DNA from: Spirochaetota bacterium
GTDB taxonomy: Bacteria > Spirochaetota > Spirochaetia > Treponematales > UBA12059
Assembly: GCA_026398615.1 (NCBI GenBank)
Contig: JAPLSN010000022.1
Location: forward strand, 48,999-112,998
DNA: 64,000 nt
Direction: 5' to 3'
Shown here in pieces: positions 30,699 to 39,972 of this stretch. Position 1 is the stretch's first letter. Each line of letters opens with the position of its first letter. A program made the position numbers and the translations under genes. A model generated the notes under the pieces. That model was not told the origin of the DNA, did not search any database, and worked only from the letters and a program-made list of their open reading frames with translations.

Positions 30699-31856
30699 TC
30701 AGAACTTGCGCGACAGGACGACGGCGTGGGCTTCGATCGCCCGGCCTTCCCCGACGGGGCCGAGGCCCTCGCAGGTTTTGGCCTTGACGGACACCGACGA
30801 AACGGGCATGCCGGCTGCCGCCGCGATCCCCGCCCTGATCGCCTCGACGTGGGGGCGGAGCTTGGGCCGTTCCAGGATGACCGTGCAGTCGATATTGGCG
30901 GGTTCCCATCCGGCGGCCAGTGACAGACCGAGCGCCGTACGGAAGAGTCCGCCGGAATCGGCGTCCTTCCAGCGGGGGTCGTCAGGCGGGAAATGCGTCC
31001 CGATATCGCCGAGCGCGGCCGCGCCCAGCAGGGCATCCGTGACTGCGTGGAAGAGGACGTCCCCGTCCGAATGCCCGTCCTCGCCGAGCCCGAAAGGCAC
31101 GATCACGCCGCCGAGCATGAGCAGCCTGCCCGGAACCAGGCGGTGGACGTCCCAGCCCTGGCCCACCCGGGCGCCGGAAACAGGGTCGGATGCATGCCCT
31201 TCCGCCTCGAGATCGGCGGCGAAGGTGATCTTGCGGTTGGCGGGATCGCCTTGCACTTCGGCCACCGGGCCAGCGTAGCGCGCGTAGATCTCGGCGTCGT
31301 CCGTGCAGTCCATCCCGTCGGCTTCAGCCGATTCGTGCGCGGCGAGGAGCGCCCGATACCCGAATCCCTGCGGCGTCTGTGCGGACTTCATCGCGCCGCG
31401 CCTGGGGTGGCGGATGACGACTCCGCTGCCGTCGACTTCCTTGGGCGTATCCACGAGGGGGACGAGGGGGACCGCGGCTCCGTGCGCTTCCGCCGCATTC
31501 GCCACGGATTCGATGAGGGCAGGGGAGACGAAGGGGCGGGCGCCGTCGTGGACGAGGACGAGGTCCGGATCGGCGTCGCGCAACTCCCGTAGCCCGTGGA
31601 GCACCGATTCGCGGCGGGTGGCTCCCCCTTCCACGAACCGCACCCCGCGCGCGAGGTCGGGCCCGAGGGCTTCCGCCGCGGCGTCCGAACCGCCTGAAGG
31701 CACGGTGACGACGATGAATGCGGGAGGCTCAAGTTCCGTGAAGGGCCGGACCGCCGCGGCGAGCACGGTGCCGCGCCCGAGTCTCCTGAACTCCTTCTTT
31801 CCCGCGCCGAAGCGTTCGCCCTTCCCGGCAGCGGTGACGATGACGGCCAGTCTCAT
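30699..31856 (-). CDS. ispDF: bifunctional IspD-IspF enzyme of isoprenoid synthesis
   Basis: 385 residues. Residues 1-220 are IspD (VIVTAAGKGERFG, VLVHDGARPFVS, SAQTPQGF), which makes CDP-methylerythritol from MEP and CTP. Residues about 228-385 are IspF (VGQGWDVHRLVPGR with the metal-binding Asp and His, ALGDIGTHFPP, and the terminal KAKTCEGLGPVGEGRAIEA), which makes the cyclic diphosphate. Such fusions are known in several lineages. Lies 15 bases after carD on the same strand, probably cotranscribed. It is convergent with the hydrogenase-related operon. Confidence 0.95.
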   Translation of the reverse strand: MRLAVIVTAAGKGERFGAGKKEFRRLGRGTVLAAAVRPFTELEPPAFIVVTVPSGGSDAAAEALGPDLARGVRFVEGGATRRESVLHGLRELRDADPDLVLVHDGARPFVSPALIESVANAAEAHGAAVPLVPLVDTPKEVDGSGVVIRHPRRGAMKSAQTPQGFGYRALLAAHESAEADGMDCTDDAEIYARYAGPVAEVQGDPANRKITFAADLEAEGHASDPVSGARVGQGWDVHRLVPGRLLMLGGVIVPFGLGEDGHSDGDVLFHAVTDALLGAAALGDIGTHFPPDDPRWKDADSGGLFRTALGLSLAAGWEPANIDCTVILERPKLRPHVEAIRAGIAAAAGMPVSSVSVKAKTCEGLGPVGEGRAIEAHAVVLSRKF

Positions 31857-31871
31857 GGCATTCCCGCCGGA

Positions 31872-32372
31872 TCAGCTTTCGAGGCGGGCGCGGATCAATT
31901 CGGAAATCTCGTCCTTGGACTTGTTGAGGCTGAAGGAAATCTCGTCCTGGAGGATATTGAGGGCGGAATCGTACAGCTTCCGCTCGAGGATCGGGAGTTC
32001 CTTGATTTTCGACCGGTGGTAGAGGGAACGGACGACCGAGGCGATGTCGAGGACTGATCCCTTCTTGAGGAGATCCAGGTTCATCTGGTAACGGAGTTTC
32101 CAGTCGGAGGGGATCGGCGCATACTCTTCCGAGATGAAGGCGAGGGCTTTCTCGGCTTCACCCTTGGGGACGATGGCGCGGATGCCGAGTTCCTTCGCCT
32201 TGTTGACCGGCACCATGACAGTCATGTCGGAAAATTCGAGATAGATGGTGTAGTACAGGACGGAATTGTCCTTGAACTGTTTTTCCTTGATCCCGAGGAT
32301 CTTGCCGACGCCCTGGCTGGGGTAGACGATCTGCTGGTTGACCTTGAAGTCGGTAGCTGGGGCCCTGCTCAT
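31872..32372 (-). CDS. carD: CarD-family RNA polymerase-binding regulator
   Basis: 166 residues. The N-terminal RNA-polymerase interaction domain starts FKVNQQIVYPSQGVGKILGI, as in CarD and the TRCF interaction domain. The C-terminal helical part (about 70-160, including RSLYHRSKIKELPILERKLY) binds upstream promoter DNA in known members and stabilises open complexes. It likely tunes rRNA and housekeeping promoters. It has its own promoter directly before the start codon and no Shine-Dalgarno sequence. Confidence 0.93.
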   Translation of the reverse strand: MSRAPATDFKVNQQIVYPSQGVGKILGIKEKQFKDNSVLYYTIYLEFSDMTVMVPVNKAKELGIRAIVPKGEAEKALAFISEEYAPIPSDWKLRYQMNLDLLKKGSVLDIASVVRSLYHRSKIKELPILERKLYDSALNILQDEISFSLNKSKDEISELIRARLES

Positions 32373-32382
32373 TCTGCGGGTG

Positions 32383-32412
32383 AGTATAGTCCATGTTGGA
32401 GGGGAAAGTCAA
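32383..32412 (-). promoter_or_regulatory. promoter of carD-ispDF, nearly leaderless
   Basis: Minus strand: -35 TTGACT (32412-32407), 18-base spacer, -10 TATACT (32388-32383). The expected start near 32376 leaves about 4 bases before the ATG at 32372. Confidence 0.7.
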
Positions 32413-32425
32413 TTTGAGGGTGCAT

Positions 32426-33133
32426 TCAATCCTTTTTCGGATTCATGAATCGCGCGATGGCCGAGGTGATCTTCTCCTTGAAAAACAGGCCGATGAAAAA
32501 GAGCGCGGACGAAACGGCGAGAATCGCGAGCGCAACGTTGTACTGCCGGTCGAAGGCGGCGCTTCCCATCCAGGTGCTCCCGAGGATTCCGGGAAGGCGC
32601 CCGATCCCCGAGATGAGCATGAAAACCGGGAAGGAGAGGCGCCCCATCCCTGCGACGTAGCACAGGGCGTCCTTGGGAATGCCGGGTATGACGAACAGCA
32701 GGAAGAAGCTGGCGGCCGCGCGCCCCGATTCGGTGGTTTTCTCGAGCCGCTCCACGCGCGTCCGGCCGAAGACGCTCTCCACGAACGGGCGGCCGAGCAC
32801 GCGCCCCGCCGTGAAATTGACGAGGGAGCCTGCGAGGATGCCGATGCTGGACAACGCGACGCCGCCGCGCACGCCGAAGAGAAAGCCGCCCGCCACCTGT
32901 ACGATTTCCCCGGGGATGACGAACACGACCACCTGCAGCACCTGGAGCCCGACGAAGACGAGGGGCGCTGACGCCCCGCGCGCGAGCACCCAGGACCGCA
33001 CGGATTCCGAGGACGCGAAGATCGCGAGTATGGGCCGCCGCAGCACGACCATGAGCGTCAGGATCGCCGCGACGAAGAGCGGGAACGCGACGTACGAGAC
33101 GATGCCCCGTGCGGTCGTTCGTTCGGTTGCCAT
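32426..33133 (-). CDS. TVP38/TMEM64 (DedA-like) membrane protein
   Basis: 235 residues from the ATG at 33133, with five or six transmembrane segments. The family core is seen in IPGEIVQVAGGFLFG (about residues 77-91), a re-entrant loop with Gly and Pro, and the mirror motif VIPGIPKDALCYVAG. Members of this superfamily act in lipid or small-molecule movement across the inner membrane; this one's cargo is unknown. An in-frame extension to 33298 is arginine-rich and rejected. The promoter's -10 box stands seven bases before the ATG. Confidence 0.88.
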   Translation of the reverse strand: MATERTTARGIVSYVAFPLFVAAILTLMVVLRRPILAIFASSESVRSWVLARGASAPLVFVGLQVLQVVVFVIPGEIVQVAGGFLFGVRGGVALSSIGILAGSLVNFTAGRVLGRPFVESVFGRTRVERLEKTTESGRAAASFFLLFVIPGIPKDALCYVAGMGRLSFPVFMLISGIGRLPGILGSTWMGSAAFDRQYNVALAILAVSSALFFIGLFFKEKITSAIARFMNPKKD

Positions 33134-33140
33134 GGCCGCA

Positions 33141-33169
33141 ACTCTATCGCACAACCGGTCAGGACGCAA
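33141..33169 (-). promoter_or_regulatory. promoter of the TVP38-like gene, predicted leaderless
   Basis: Minus strand: -35 TTGCGT (33169-33164), 17-base spacer, -10 TAGAGT (33146-33141). The expected transcription start coincides with the ATG at 33133. No Shine-Dalgarno sequence. Confidence 0.5.
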
Positions 33170-33341
33170 GCTCGCGCCCGTCGCCACCCGTCGGCTGACG
33201 CGGAACGAAACGGCCTCCCGCCGCTCCCGATGCTCAAGATTCAGGGGACGCGCGCGGCGGGCTGGTGCATGAACCCGCCGACAGCCTTTTCGCGGCACGC
33301 CCCGTCGCCGCGCTACTGCATGAAACCGGCATACTCCGGTA

Positions 33342-34517
33342 TTACTTGATCACGTACGCCGCCAGCGGCGGGAACCCGTTGAAGTAGATCGAGCTGTAGC
33401 TCTGGGTGTAGGCGCCGCAGGTGAGGAAGTATACCCTGTCGCCGATCTTCGCGTCCGAGGGCATCTTGTAGGTGTGCTTTTCGTACATGATGTCCATGCT
33501 GTCGCAGGTCGGGCCCGCGATGATCGCGTCCACCGCCTCACCCCCTCCCTGGAAGTAGATCGGGTACTTGATCGCCTCGTCCAGGGTCTCGATGAGTCCG
33601 CCGAACTTGCCGATGTCCAGGAAGACCCACTGGTTGAGGTCATGCTTGGATTTCTTGGCGATGTTGACGATCTCGGTCACGATGATCCCGGAATCGCCCG
33701 CCATGGAGCGGCCGGGCTCGATGATGATCTCGGGCGTCTCTCCGCCGAGGTTGCTCGTGATGTAGCGGTAGATCTCCTCGGCGTATTCCTGGATGTCGTT
33801 CGTGGGGTCGATGTAGCTGGCGGGAAAGCCGCCGCCCATGTTGATCATCTTCAGCTGGATGCCGGCCTGCTCCCTCGCCCAGCGGAAGATGGATCCGACG
33901 GTGGTGAGTGCGGTGGACCACTGGCCGATGTCGCGCTGCTGGCTCCCGACGTGGAAGGAGATGCCGTGGGGTTCGAGCCCGAGTTCCTTGGCCTTGACGA
34001 TGAGGCGGCGCGTGAGCTCGGGGTGGCTCCCGAATTTCCGCGACAGCGGCCAGTCGGCGCCCAGGCCCTCGGTGAGGATGCGGAAGAAGACCCGGGAGCC
34101 GGGGGCGGCGCGCGCGAGTTTTTCGACGTCGGCTTCGGAGTCGGAGACGAAGAGGCGGATGCCCTTGTCGTAGAAATAGGCGATGTCGCGTTCCTTCTTG
34201 ATGGTATTGCCGTAACTCATGCGGTCGGGGCTGATGTCGAGGCGGAGGAGCTGGTCGAGCTCGAAGCGCGTGGCGACGTCGAAGGAGGAACCGAGGTCCT
34301 GAAGCTGGGTGACGACCTCGTCGAGGGGATTGGCCTTGACCGCGTAGAAGACTTTCGCAAAGGGGAGGTTCTTCCGGAGTTCCTCGTACTTTTCGCGGAT
34401 GATCGCCAGGTCGACGATCAGGCAGGGCGTCTCCTTGTCCCCGGAAAACTCCTTGAAGCGCTTGAACCGCTCCTTGCTCATGTACTCTTCGATGTCGAAG
34501 CTGTAGGGATGATCCAT
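33342..34517 (-). CDS. fold type III PLP-dependent ornithine/diamine decarboxylase
   Basis: 391 residues. FYAVKANPL (residues about 57-65) has the PLP Lys; HVGSQ, NMGGGFP and IIEPGRSM hold the phosphate; GPTCDSMD carries the catalytic Cys and the specificity loop Asp supplied across the dimer. These are the marks of eukaryote-type ornithine decarboxylases and bacterial lysine/ornithine decarboxylases, so putrescine or cadaverine is the probable product. No partner polyamine genes adjoin. GAGG lies eight bases upstream of the ATG; a TTGACA at 34592-34587 may be its -35. Confidence 0.92.
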   Translation of the reverse strand: MDHPYSFDIEEYMSKERFKRFKEFSGDKETPCLIVDLAIIREKYEELRKNLPFAKVFYAVKANPLDEVVTQLQDLGSSFDVATRFELDQLLRLDISPDRMSYGNTIKKERDIAYFYDKGIRLFVSDSEADVEKLARAAPGSRVFFRILTEGLGADWPLSRKFGSHPELTRRLIVKAKELGLEPHGISFHVGSQQRDIGQWSTALTTVGSIFRWAREQAGIQLKMINMGGGFPASYIDPTNDIQEYAEEIYRYITSNLGGETPEIIIEPGRSMAGDSGIIVTEIVNIAKKSKHDLNQWVFLDIGKFGGLIETLDEAIKYPIYFQGGGEAVDAIIAGPTCDSMDIMYEKHTYKMPSDAKIGDRVYFLTCGAYTQSYSSIYFNGFPPLAAYVIK

Positions 34518-34615
34518 CTAGTACCTCGGTTGGGAATGGTGGGCTGCCTCGGGCCGCCAGGATGAAAGGTACGTGTCCGGTTGCCGTTTTGTCAATAATG
34601 GAGTATGGATTGAAC

Positions 34616-35386
34616 ATGATCGCTTTCTTCCTGAAAAAGGCCTTCTTCGACGGGTGGGATCACGCGTTCGCCCTCATCGCCCTGAACCTGGCGGCGATCG
34701 CCGCGGTCGCCCTCGTCCTCCTCGGCCCCGTGGCTTCGGGCTCCTTCCCCGTCGCCATCGCGGGCCTGGCGTCGCTGGCGCTGTTACTCGGCGTCCACGC
34801 GGTTGCATCTTCGTCGGCATTGAAGGCGGCGGCCGATTTTCGCTCCGTCCGGTTCTCGGATTACCTGGATGGACTCCGGCGGGGCTTCGGGCGGGGTCTC
34901 TTCTTCGGGCTTCTGCTCGTCCTCGTCGCCGCGTGCGTATGGATAGCCGTTCCCTTCTACCTGCGGATGCGGGGGCCGATCGGCACGGTCGCCCTCGGCG
35001 TCGTGTTCTGGTGCGCGCTGGGCGTGGCGCTGTCGATCCAGTGGTTCCCGGCGGTCTGCGCCTACCTGCCGGGTCCCCTTCCGGGGCAACTGCGGAAGTG
35101 TTTCATCCTCATGTTCGACAATTCGGGTTTTTCGCTTTTCCTGGCCTTCACCAACCTCGCCGTTCTTCTACTGTCGCTCTTTACGGCCTTCCTCGCGCCG
35201 GGGCCCGCCGGAATCTGGCTCGGCACCGACGTGGCGCTCAGGCTGCGCTTGCGGAAGTACGATTGGCTCGAAGCCAACCCCGGAGCCGACCGTCGCAGGA
35301 TACCCTGGCCCGAACTCCTGGCCGAGGACGAGGAACTCGTCGGGAAGCGTACATTGAGGAATTTCATCTTTCCCTGGAAGGATTGA
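34616..35386 (+). CDS. polytopic membrane protein of unknown function
   Basis: 256 residues from the ATG at 34616. About five hydrophobic segments: residues about 15-35, 40-60, 95-115, 120-140 and 170-195. The N-terminus FFLKKAFFDGWDHAFALIAL resembles spirochaetal membrane proteins and DUF624-like proteins, but I do not assign a function. The C-terminal 50 residues are soluble and end LRNFIFPWKD. It is divergent from the decarboxylase gene and shares its promoter region. A weak TATGGA -10 box (34604-34609) ends six bases before the start, with TTGCCG at 34581-34586. Confidence 0.75.
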   Translation: MIAFFLKKAFFDGWDHAFALIALNLAAIAAVALVLLGPVASGSFPVAIAGLASLALLLGVHAVASSSALKAAADFRSVRFSDYLDGLRRGFGRGLFFGLLLVLVAACVWIAVPFYLRMRGPIGTVALGVVFWCALGVALSIQWFPAVCAYLPGPLPGQLRKCFILMFDNSGFSLFLAFTNLAVLLLSLFTAFLAPGPAGIWLGTDVALRLRLRKYDWLEANPGADRRRIPWPELLAEDEELVGKRTLRNFIFPWKD

Positions 35387-35506
35387 AAACCGGCGCGCTG
35401 TGCCTGTGTAGCGGCCTTGCTGCCGAATGCCATTACGTCAATTGAAAAAGACAGGACACCAGGTACCCGCGTCCGGCGGCTTTCCAGAAGGCGTCGGGAC
35501 GGTCAA

Positions 35507-36532
35507 TCAGGCGCCGGAACGGCCGGGCAGGCGCCTGAAGACGGGCACGCGCGGCGAGGCGTTCAGCGTGAAGGGATCCCGGTCGCCGCGGCGGAAGCGC
35601 TCGAAGGCCAGTCCGGCGATCATCGCGCCGTTGTCCCCGCAGAGCTCGAGCGGGGGAAAGCGGACGTCGAGGTCCTTCCGTTCGCCGAGCAGGTTGCGCA
35701 GGTAACTGTTGGCAGCGACGCCGCCGCCGGCCACGACGACGCGTATCCCGGTGTCGTCAACGGCCCTGAGGAGCCTCGAAACCAACAGGTCGATCGCGGC
35801 TTTTTCAAAGGAAGCGGCGATGTTTTCCGGGCTGGCTTCGCTCCCGGGCGCCCTGAACTGCTCGAGCTGGCGGATGGCGGCTGTCTTGAGCCCGGAGTAC
35901 GAGACGTCGTAGCGGTGTTCACCCTTGTGAAGGTTCGGCACGGGGAAACGGAACGCCAGGGGATCGCCTTTCCGGGCGAGAACGTCGATGGCAAGGCCGC
36001 CGGGATAGCCGAAACCGAAATGCCTGGCCGTCTTGTCGAACGCTTCGCCCACCGCGTCGTCGATCGTGGTGCCGAGGACGATTATGTCGTCGAAGCCGTC
36101 GACGCGGCAGATGAGGGTGTGCCCCCCCGAGACGAGGAGCCCGATGTAGGGGCAGGCGATGTCGCCCGAGAGCCGCGGCGCGTACAGGTGGGCGAGGATG
36201 TGGTTGATGCCCACGAAGGGTTTGTCGAGCGCCCAGGCCATGGCCTTGGCGTAGGAGAGGCCCACGAGCAGGGCCCCGATGAGCCCCGGCCGGGCCGTGG
36301 CGGCGATGCCGTCGAGTCCGGATGGTTTCATGCCCGCGGTGCGCAGGGCTTCTCCGACCACGCCGGATATCCATTCGACGTGTTTCCGCGACGCCAGCTC
36401 GGGCACCACGCCGTCGTACTTGGCGTGGACAGGGATCTGTGTGGCCACGACGCTCGAAAGGATCGTCCGTCCGTCCTCGACGACCGCGGCCGCGCACTCG
36501 TCGCAGGAGCTCTCAATCCCCAGAATTCTCAT
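35507..36532 (-). CDS. tsaD: tRNA threonylcarbamoyladenosine synthase subunit TsaD
   Basis: 341 residues. TsaD with TsaB and TsaE transfers threonylcarbamoyl to A37 of ANN-reading tRNAs. The N-terminus ILGIESSCDECAAAVV, the metal-binding GINHILAHLYAPR, the Gly-rich LVSGGHT and the C-terminal LCGDNGAMIAGLAFERF are diagnostic ASKHA-fold motifs. Its start overlaps the end of the upstream deacetylase gene by 20 bases, so the two are cotranscribed. Confidence 0.96.
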   Translation of the reverse strand: MRILGIESSCDECAAAVVEDGRTILSSVVATQIPVHAKYDGVVPELASRKHVEWISGVVGEALRTAGMKPSGLDGIAATARPGLIGALLVGLSYAKAMAWALDKPFVGINHILAHLYAPRLSGDIACPYIGLLVSGGHTLICRVDGFDDIIVLGTTIDDAVGEAFDKTARHFGFGYPGGLAIDVLARKGDPLAFRFPVPNLHKGEHRYDVSYSGLKTAAIRQLEQFRAPGSEASPENIAASFEKAAIDLLVSRLLRAVDDTGIRVVVAGGGVAANSYLRNLLGERKDLDVRFPPLELCGDNGAMIAGLAFERFRRGDRDPFTLNASPRVPVFRRLPGRSGA

Positions 36533-37520
36533 GCGCCTCTTCCTGCATGATGCGCGAGATGGTGGACAGGGTGAAGCCCTCCTCGACGAGCGCGGGATAG
36601 AGGTCCATGAGGGTTTGCGCGAGCTCCGCGGACCAGACGTGCCCGATGAGAACCGCCCGTCCGTAGCGGGATGCGATCCGCTTGCCCTCGGCGATGACTT
36701 TTTCCATGGACTCGCGGTCCGGCTTGTTGTCGAGGAACACGTCCCGCTCCCAGGTTCTTACGCGCTTGCGCGCGGCGATGGGACCCACCAAGGAGTCGCC
36801 GATGGTCATCGAATCGAGGAAGTAAAGCCCGAGACGGCGTGTCGTGTCCAGCACCGTCTCGACGATGACGGGATCCCGCGTGGCTGCCGAACCCATGTGG
36901 TTGTTCATGCCGACCGCCCCGGGCAGCTGCATGACGTTGCGCTCGATCGTCCGGACCATCTCCGCCGCGGACATCCCCGAGCGGAGCGCGCCCCCGCCTT
37001 CGTCCAGGTTCCCGATAGCCTCCATGGGCTGGTGGAGGATGAGTTCCTTGCCGGCGGCGTGGATCCGTTCCGCCGCCTTTTTCGAGTAGGGCACGTTCGG
37101 CAGGACGGCCATGGTCAGGGCTCCGGGGAAGGCCAGGAAGGGTTCGAGCTGCTTCATGTTGTAGCCGACGTCGTCGATCACGATGACGAGGGTGCCTTTG
37201 GATCGCCCGTCGCGCCGCTCCGGGGACGCCGACGTCGGAGCGGCCGATGCGGGAATGCCCTTCGTGCCATCATCGCGCAGCTTCGACTCCGGGGCGGGTC
37301 TCGCAGGGACAGCCCCGGCCGGCGCGTCGGTCGACCGAGCGTCGTTGACCAGATCCGTAGCAGAGACCAGCGCGCCGTCGCGCGGGAAACCGTGCACGGC
37401 GATCAGCGCGCACGCGAGGGCCGCGAATACGAGAAAGAAGCTGGCGCTGGCCATGAGCAGGGACGAAGCCCCGAGCGACGTGTTTTTCCTTCTTTTGCCC
37501 GCGGGGGTCTTCCGTGCCAC
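36513..37520 (-). CDS. divergent polysaccharide deacetylase family protein (YibQ-like)
   Basis: 335 residues. A basic N-terminus and one hydrophobic segment (about 18-44) anchor it or export it. A Pro/Ala/Ser-rich linker (about 50-108) leads to the catalytic-fold domain: LVIVIDDVGYNMKQLEPFL, AVLPNVPYSK, LILHQPMEA, NNHMGSAAT and IGHVWSAELAQTL. These match the divergent deacetylase (DUF610) family, which has His/Asp residues of NodB enzymes in altered positions. Substrate unknown, probably envelope glycan. The GTG start falls exactly at the expected transcription start of its promoter. Confidence 0.88.
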   Translation of the reverse strand: MARKTPAGKRRKNTSLGASSLLMASASFFLVFAALACALIAVHGFPRDGALVSATDLVNDARSTDAPAGAVPARPAPESKLRDDGTKGIPASAAPTSASPERRDGRSKGTLVIVIDDVGYNMKQLEPFLAFPGALTMAVLPNVPYSKKAAERIHAAGKELILHQPMEAIGNLDEGGGALRSGMSAAEMVRTIERNVMQLPGAVGMNNHMGSAATRDPVIVETVLDTTRRLGLYFLDSMTIGDSLVGPIAARKRVRTWERDVFLDNKPDRESMEKVIAEGKRIASRYGRAVLIGHVWSAELAQTLMDLYPALVEEGFTLSTISRIMQEEAHENSGD

Positions 37521-37526
37521 GCTTCG

Positions 37527-37555
37527 ATACTAGCCGGAAGCGGGAACGGGGGCAA
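37527..37555 (-). promoter_or_regulatory. promoter of the deacetylase-tsaD operon, predicted leaderless
   Basis: Minus strand: -35 TTGCCC (37555-37550), 17-base spacer, -10 TAGTAT (37532-37527). Seven bases further on is the GTG start at 37520. No Shine-Dalgarno sequence. Confidence 0.55.
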
Positions 37556-37572
37556 GCGCCGCGGCGGGATGC

Positions 37573-39954
37573 TCATGCAAGTCCGGAATAGTAGGCCGAA
37601 CAATCGGAGAATTCCCTGAAATCGCGCCGGAGTGTTTCGAGCGCGGCCAACGCGCCCGCCGGGTCGCGTTGGCCGGCAGCTTCCTCCAGTTCTTTCGCCG
37701 CGTTCCCGAGGCGCATGGCCGAGAGGTTCCACGCGGCGCCCTTGATGGAATGGGCGATCGGGGCTACGAGCTCGAGCTTGCCCTCGGCCAGGTGTCCCGC
37801 GGCTTCGGCGAGCTGGTCTTCGACCTTGTGACGGAACCTCTGGATCAGGGACAGCACGGTATCGCGTTTTCCGAGGAAGGTTTCGATGGTCCCCGCGAAG
37901 CTGAAAACTTCCTGGTCCCAGAGCCGGCGTTCGCCGTCGGGGACCGCGCTTTCCATGGTCCGTTCGCGGGAGCGCTCCCGGTTGAACCAGAAACCGAGCA
38001 TGGTCTCGAGCTCGGCCTTCTTGAAGGGTTTTTTCAGGATGTCGTTCATCCCGGAGGCGAGGCATTTTTCGCGCTCGTCCTTGAGCGCGCTGGCGGTGAT
38101 GGCGATGATGGGTCCCCGGAAGCCGCGTTCGCGGAGCATGCGCGTCGCCTCGTAGCCGTCCATGATCGGCATCTGGATGTCCATGAGGATCAGGTCGAAG
38201 CTCATCTCGCCGGCCGCCTTCAGCGCGGCGTCGCCGTCCTCGGCGACGAAGACGGAAGCGCCGAGCTTTTGGAGCAGCACGGTGAAGAGTTCCTGGTTGA
38301 CCACGTGATCCTCTGCCACGAGGACGGACTTGCCGGAGCCGACCGCCTTGGCCGCCGCGCCAGCCACCTGGGTGTTATCCTCCACCGACTCGAGCGCCGC
38401 TGGTTCCCGGACGACCTTATCGATGGCATCGTAGAGGTCGCCGGGCTTGGCAGGCTTCGACGCGTAGGCGTCGAACCAGGCCAGGCGTTTCATTTTCATC
38501 TCGGGGCCGGAGTAGCCCACGGGCATGAGGAGCACCAGCTTGGTCTCGATGAGCCTGCGGTCGGCGTTGACTTCGTTGGCGAAGCGCCACCCGTCCATCT
38601 CGGGCATCTCCTGGTCGACGACGCACACCGCGTACGGCCCTTCCGGCGAGGCGACGGCCGCACGCATGCGAACGAGCGCGTCGTCGCCGGATGGGGAGTC
38701 GTCGACGCGGCAACCGAAGGATTCGATGACGCCGGCGGCGTAGTTCCGCGCGGCGGGATGGTCGTCGACGACGAGGACACGCAAGGATCCGTCAAAGCTT
38801 TTTATGCGGGGCGGGATGGAATAGTCGGCTTCGACGAGGGGCATCCTGAAGCGGAAGACGGAGCCGGTCGGCTTGTTCGGCTCGTACTCGACGCATCCGC
38901 CCATGATTTCCACGAGTCGCTTCGAGATCGCGAGGCCGAGTCCCGTGCCCCCGCGCGTGCCGAGGGTGTCGGATTGCGTGAACGGGGTGAAGAGCCGGGC
39001 ACGCATCGACTCGGGCACGCCGCTCCCGGTATCGATGACCGAGAGGATGACCTCCCTCCCGGAGGCTGAAGGGGCTTCGCGGACACTCACCGTCACCGAG
39101 CCGGATTTCGTGAACTTCACCGCGTTCTTGAACAGGTTCACGATGATCTGCCTGAGCCTGCCCGGATCGCCCCTGACTATGCCGGGGAAACGCCGGTCCA
39201 CGTCGATGAGGACTTCGAGCCCCTTCTTGTGGGCGTCCAGGACGACGAGGTCGACGGACTGGAACACCAGGGTGCGGAAGTCGAAGTCGGTGAGGTCGAG
39301 GTCGAGCCTGCCCGCCTCGATCTTCGAGAAGTCGAGGATGTCGTTGATGAGACCGAGCAGCACATCGGCGGAGAAATGCACGACGCGCGCGTAGTCGCTC
39401 TGTTCGTCGTCGAGCTTCGTTTCCGCGAGCAGTTCCGTCACGCCGAGTATCGTCTGGATAGGCGTCCTGATCTCGTGGCTCATGTTGGCCAGGAACATGC
39501 TTTTCGTCTGCGTGGCGCGCTCGGCTTCTTCCTTTTCCGTCAGGAGCCGGTTTTCGCGCAGTTTCCTGTCGGTGATGTCCTCGAGGATGGCCATGACCCA
39601 GCGTTCCATCCTCTCCGGAACTTCGTCCGGCCCTCCCATCTCGAACCTGCTGAAGCTGAACTTGATCCAGCGCTTGTCGCCCGAAGGGGTCCGTAGCGGG
39701 CTTTCGACCGCGACGGCGGTCTGCTTCCCGACGAGGAGCTCGGAGAGGTAGTAGGAAAACTGGAAACTCTCGCGCTCCTGGAGCCAGTCGAAGAGGGGGT
39801 AGCCGAGGCGGCTGAGCTCGGCGCCGGTCGTCTCCAGGAACAGCCGGGCGAAGGCGTTGTTCCAGAGCGTGGCCATGCCCTGCGGGTTCACGATGACCAT
39901 GGGGATGTCAGCGCGCTGGAAAGCCGCGGCAAAAACGGATTCGGGGGTCGTCAT
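37573..39954 (-). CDS. hybrid sensor histidine kinase (PAS-HisKA-HATPase-REC-REC-HPt)
   Basis: 793 residues, no transmembrane segment, so a cytoplasmic sensor. PAS domain at about 1-130; HisKA with phosphorylatable His in [14 protein letters not shown] (about 158-172); HATPase with [13 protein letters not shown] and [10 protein letters not shown] first receiver domain follows ([26 protein letters not shown], about 393-515), then a second ([32 protein letters not shown], about 543-665) and an HPt domain with the His of [14 protein letters not shown] (about 745). Phosphate can therefore travel His-Asp-His-Asp. It lies 18 bases after the dual-receiver gene and probably acts with it. Confidence 0.93.
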   Translation of the reverse strand: MTTPESVFAAAFQRADIPMVIVNPQGMATLWNNAFARLFLETTGAELSRLGYPLFDWLQERESFQFSYYLSELLVGKQTAVAVESPLRTPSGDKRWIKFSFSRFEMGGPDEVPERMERWVMAILEDITDRKLRENRLLTEKEEAERATQTKSMFLANMSHEIRTPIQTILGVTELLAETKLDDEQSDYARVVHFSADVLLGLINDILDFSKIEAGRLDLDLTDFDFRTLVFQSVDLVVLDAHKKGLEVLIDVDRRFPGIVRGDPGRLRQIIVNLFKNAVKFTKSGSVTVSVREAPSASGREVILSVIDTGSGVPESMRARLFTPFTQSDTLGTRGGTGLGLAISKRLVEIMGGCVEYEPNKPTGSVFRFRMPLVEADYSIPPRIKSFDGSLRVLVVDDHPAARNYAAGVIESFGCRVDDSPSGDDALVRMRAAVASPEGPYAVCVVDQEMPEMDGWRFANEVNADRRLIETKLVLLMPVGYSGPEMKMKRLAWFDAYASKPAKPGDLYDAIDKVVREPAALESVEDNTQVAGAAAKAVGSGKSVLVAEDHVVNQELFTVLLQKLGASVFVAEDGDAALKAAGEMSFDLILMDIQMPIMDGYEATRMLRERGFRGPIIAITASALKDEREKCLASGMNDILKKPFKKAELETMLGFWFNRERSRERTMESAVPDGERRLWDQEVFSFAGTIETFLGKRDTVLSLIQRFRHKVEDQLAEAAGHLAEGKLELVAPIAHSIKGAAWNLSAMRLGNAAKELEEAAGQRDPAGALAALETLRRDFREFSDCSAYYSGLA

Positions 39955-39972
39955 GTCGTGGCTCCGCGCCCG

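Noticed and set aside
35395..35450. Possible small RNA (GC-rich stretch ending in poly-A) after the membrane protein gene
   Set aside because: Does not match the conserved loops of SRP RNA or other known small RNAs, and no promoter or terminator frames it.
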